64,000 bases of DNA from Variovorax boronicumulans (GTDB lineage Bacteria > Pseudomonadota > Gammaproteobacteria > Burkholderiales > Burkholderiaceae_C): the NCBI RefSeq assembly GCF_029892485.1, contig NZ_JARXVG010000009.1, positions 1 through 64,000 on the forward strand, in the 5' to 3' direction. Below are positions 63,999-64,000 of this stretch, one piece after another. Each line of letters begins with the position of its first letter. Positions within the stretch are counted from its first letter, which is position 1. The notes under the pieces were generated by a model, which did no database searches, had not been told where the DNA came from, and saw only the letters and a list, made by a program, of their open reading frames with translations. The position numbers were made by a program, and so were the translations under genes.

Positions 63999-64000
63999 AT

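Overview
The window is high-GC Gram-negative chromosome. Gene content (MnmC, YggX, ssu sulfonate operon, a type VI secretion cluster with a TagK-like gene, RTX proteins, ClpS/ClpA, SbcB) and codon use fit a betaproteobacterium of the order Burkholderiales, most probably Comamonadaceae (Variovorax/Acidovorax-like). This assignment is inferred from protein resemblance; there is no rRNA in the window. No tRNA, rRNA, CRISPR array, IS element or phage gene was seen.

Region by region: (1) 1-11527 is a type I secretion locus: the end of an HlyD-type adaptor, a small low-GC lipoprotein, and one giant RTX exoprotein (about 3390 aa if two frameshifts are repaired) carrying an N-terminal HExxH zinc-peptidase-like domain, a subtilase S8 domain, a P domain and long calcium-binding repeats. 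(2) 11713-18182 holds housekeeping and accessory genes: a glycerophosphodiesterase lipoprotein, an alpha/beta hydrolase lipoprotein, a transglutaminase-like protein, a monooxygenase-fold protein, mnmC and yggX. (3) 18321-34236 is a sulfur island: a periplasmic sulfate-binding protein, ssuE, a small membrane protein, ssuA-ssuD-ssuC-ssuA2-ssuB, an O-acetylhomoserine sulfhydrylase, a nitroreductase, ssuF, a TauD-like dioxygenase, then rhodanese, serine acetyltransferase, an XRE regulator, a Family 2A encapsulin shell and its cysteine desulfurase cargo. (4) 34243-36127 has a secreted hydrolase and an AraC regulator. (5) 36483-53897 is a type VI secretion cluster (tssH, B, C, hcp, J, K, L, M, tagF, tagK-like, G, A and one unknown) with no tssE or tssF in view. 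(6) 54032-64000 has clpS-clpA, cardiolipin synthase, sbcB, a DUF3574-like lipoprotein, a GFA-like protein, a cytosine-deaminase-like enzyme, and a cysC-sulfotransferase pair.

The most notable system is the encapsulin locus. The ssu operon can release sulfite from sulfonates, serine acetyltransferase supplies O-acetylserine for cysteine synthesis, and the cysteine desulfurase, packaged in the encapsulin through its long disordered N-terminus, would pull sulfur off cysteine and deposit it inside the shell. The desulfurase N-terminus also contains an in-frame REP-like double palindrome, which looks like a repeat element absorbed into the coding sequence.

Five genes or gene junctions (RTX twice, the glycerophosphodiesterase, tssJ, the DUF3574-like gene) are each broken by what looks like loss of a single base. 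In four of these the repair lengthens a short homopolymer by one. The shared pattern suggests sequencing or assembly errors rather than five independent pseudogenisations, so these proteins are probably intact in the organism.
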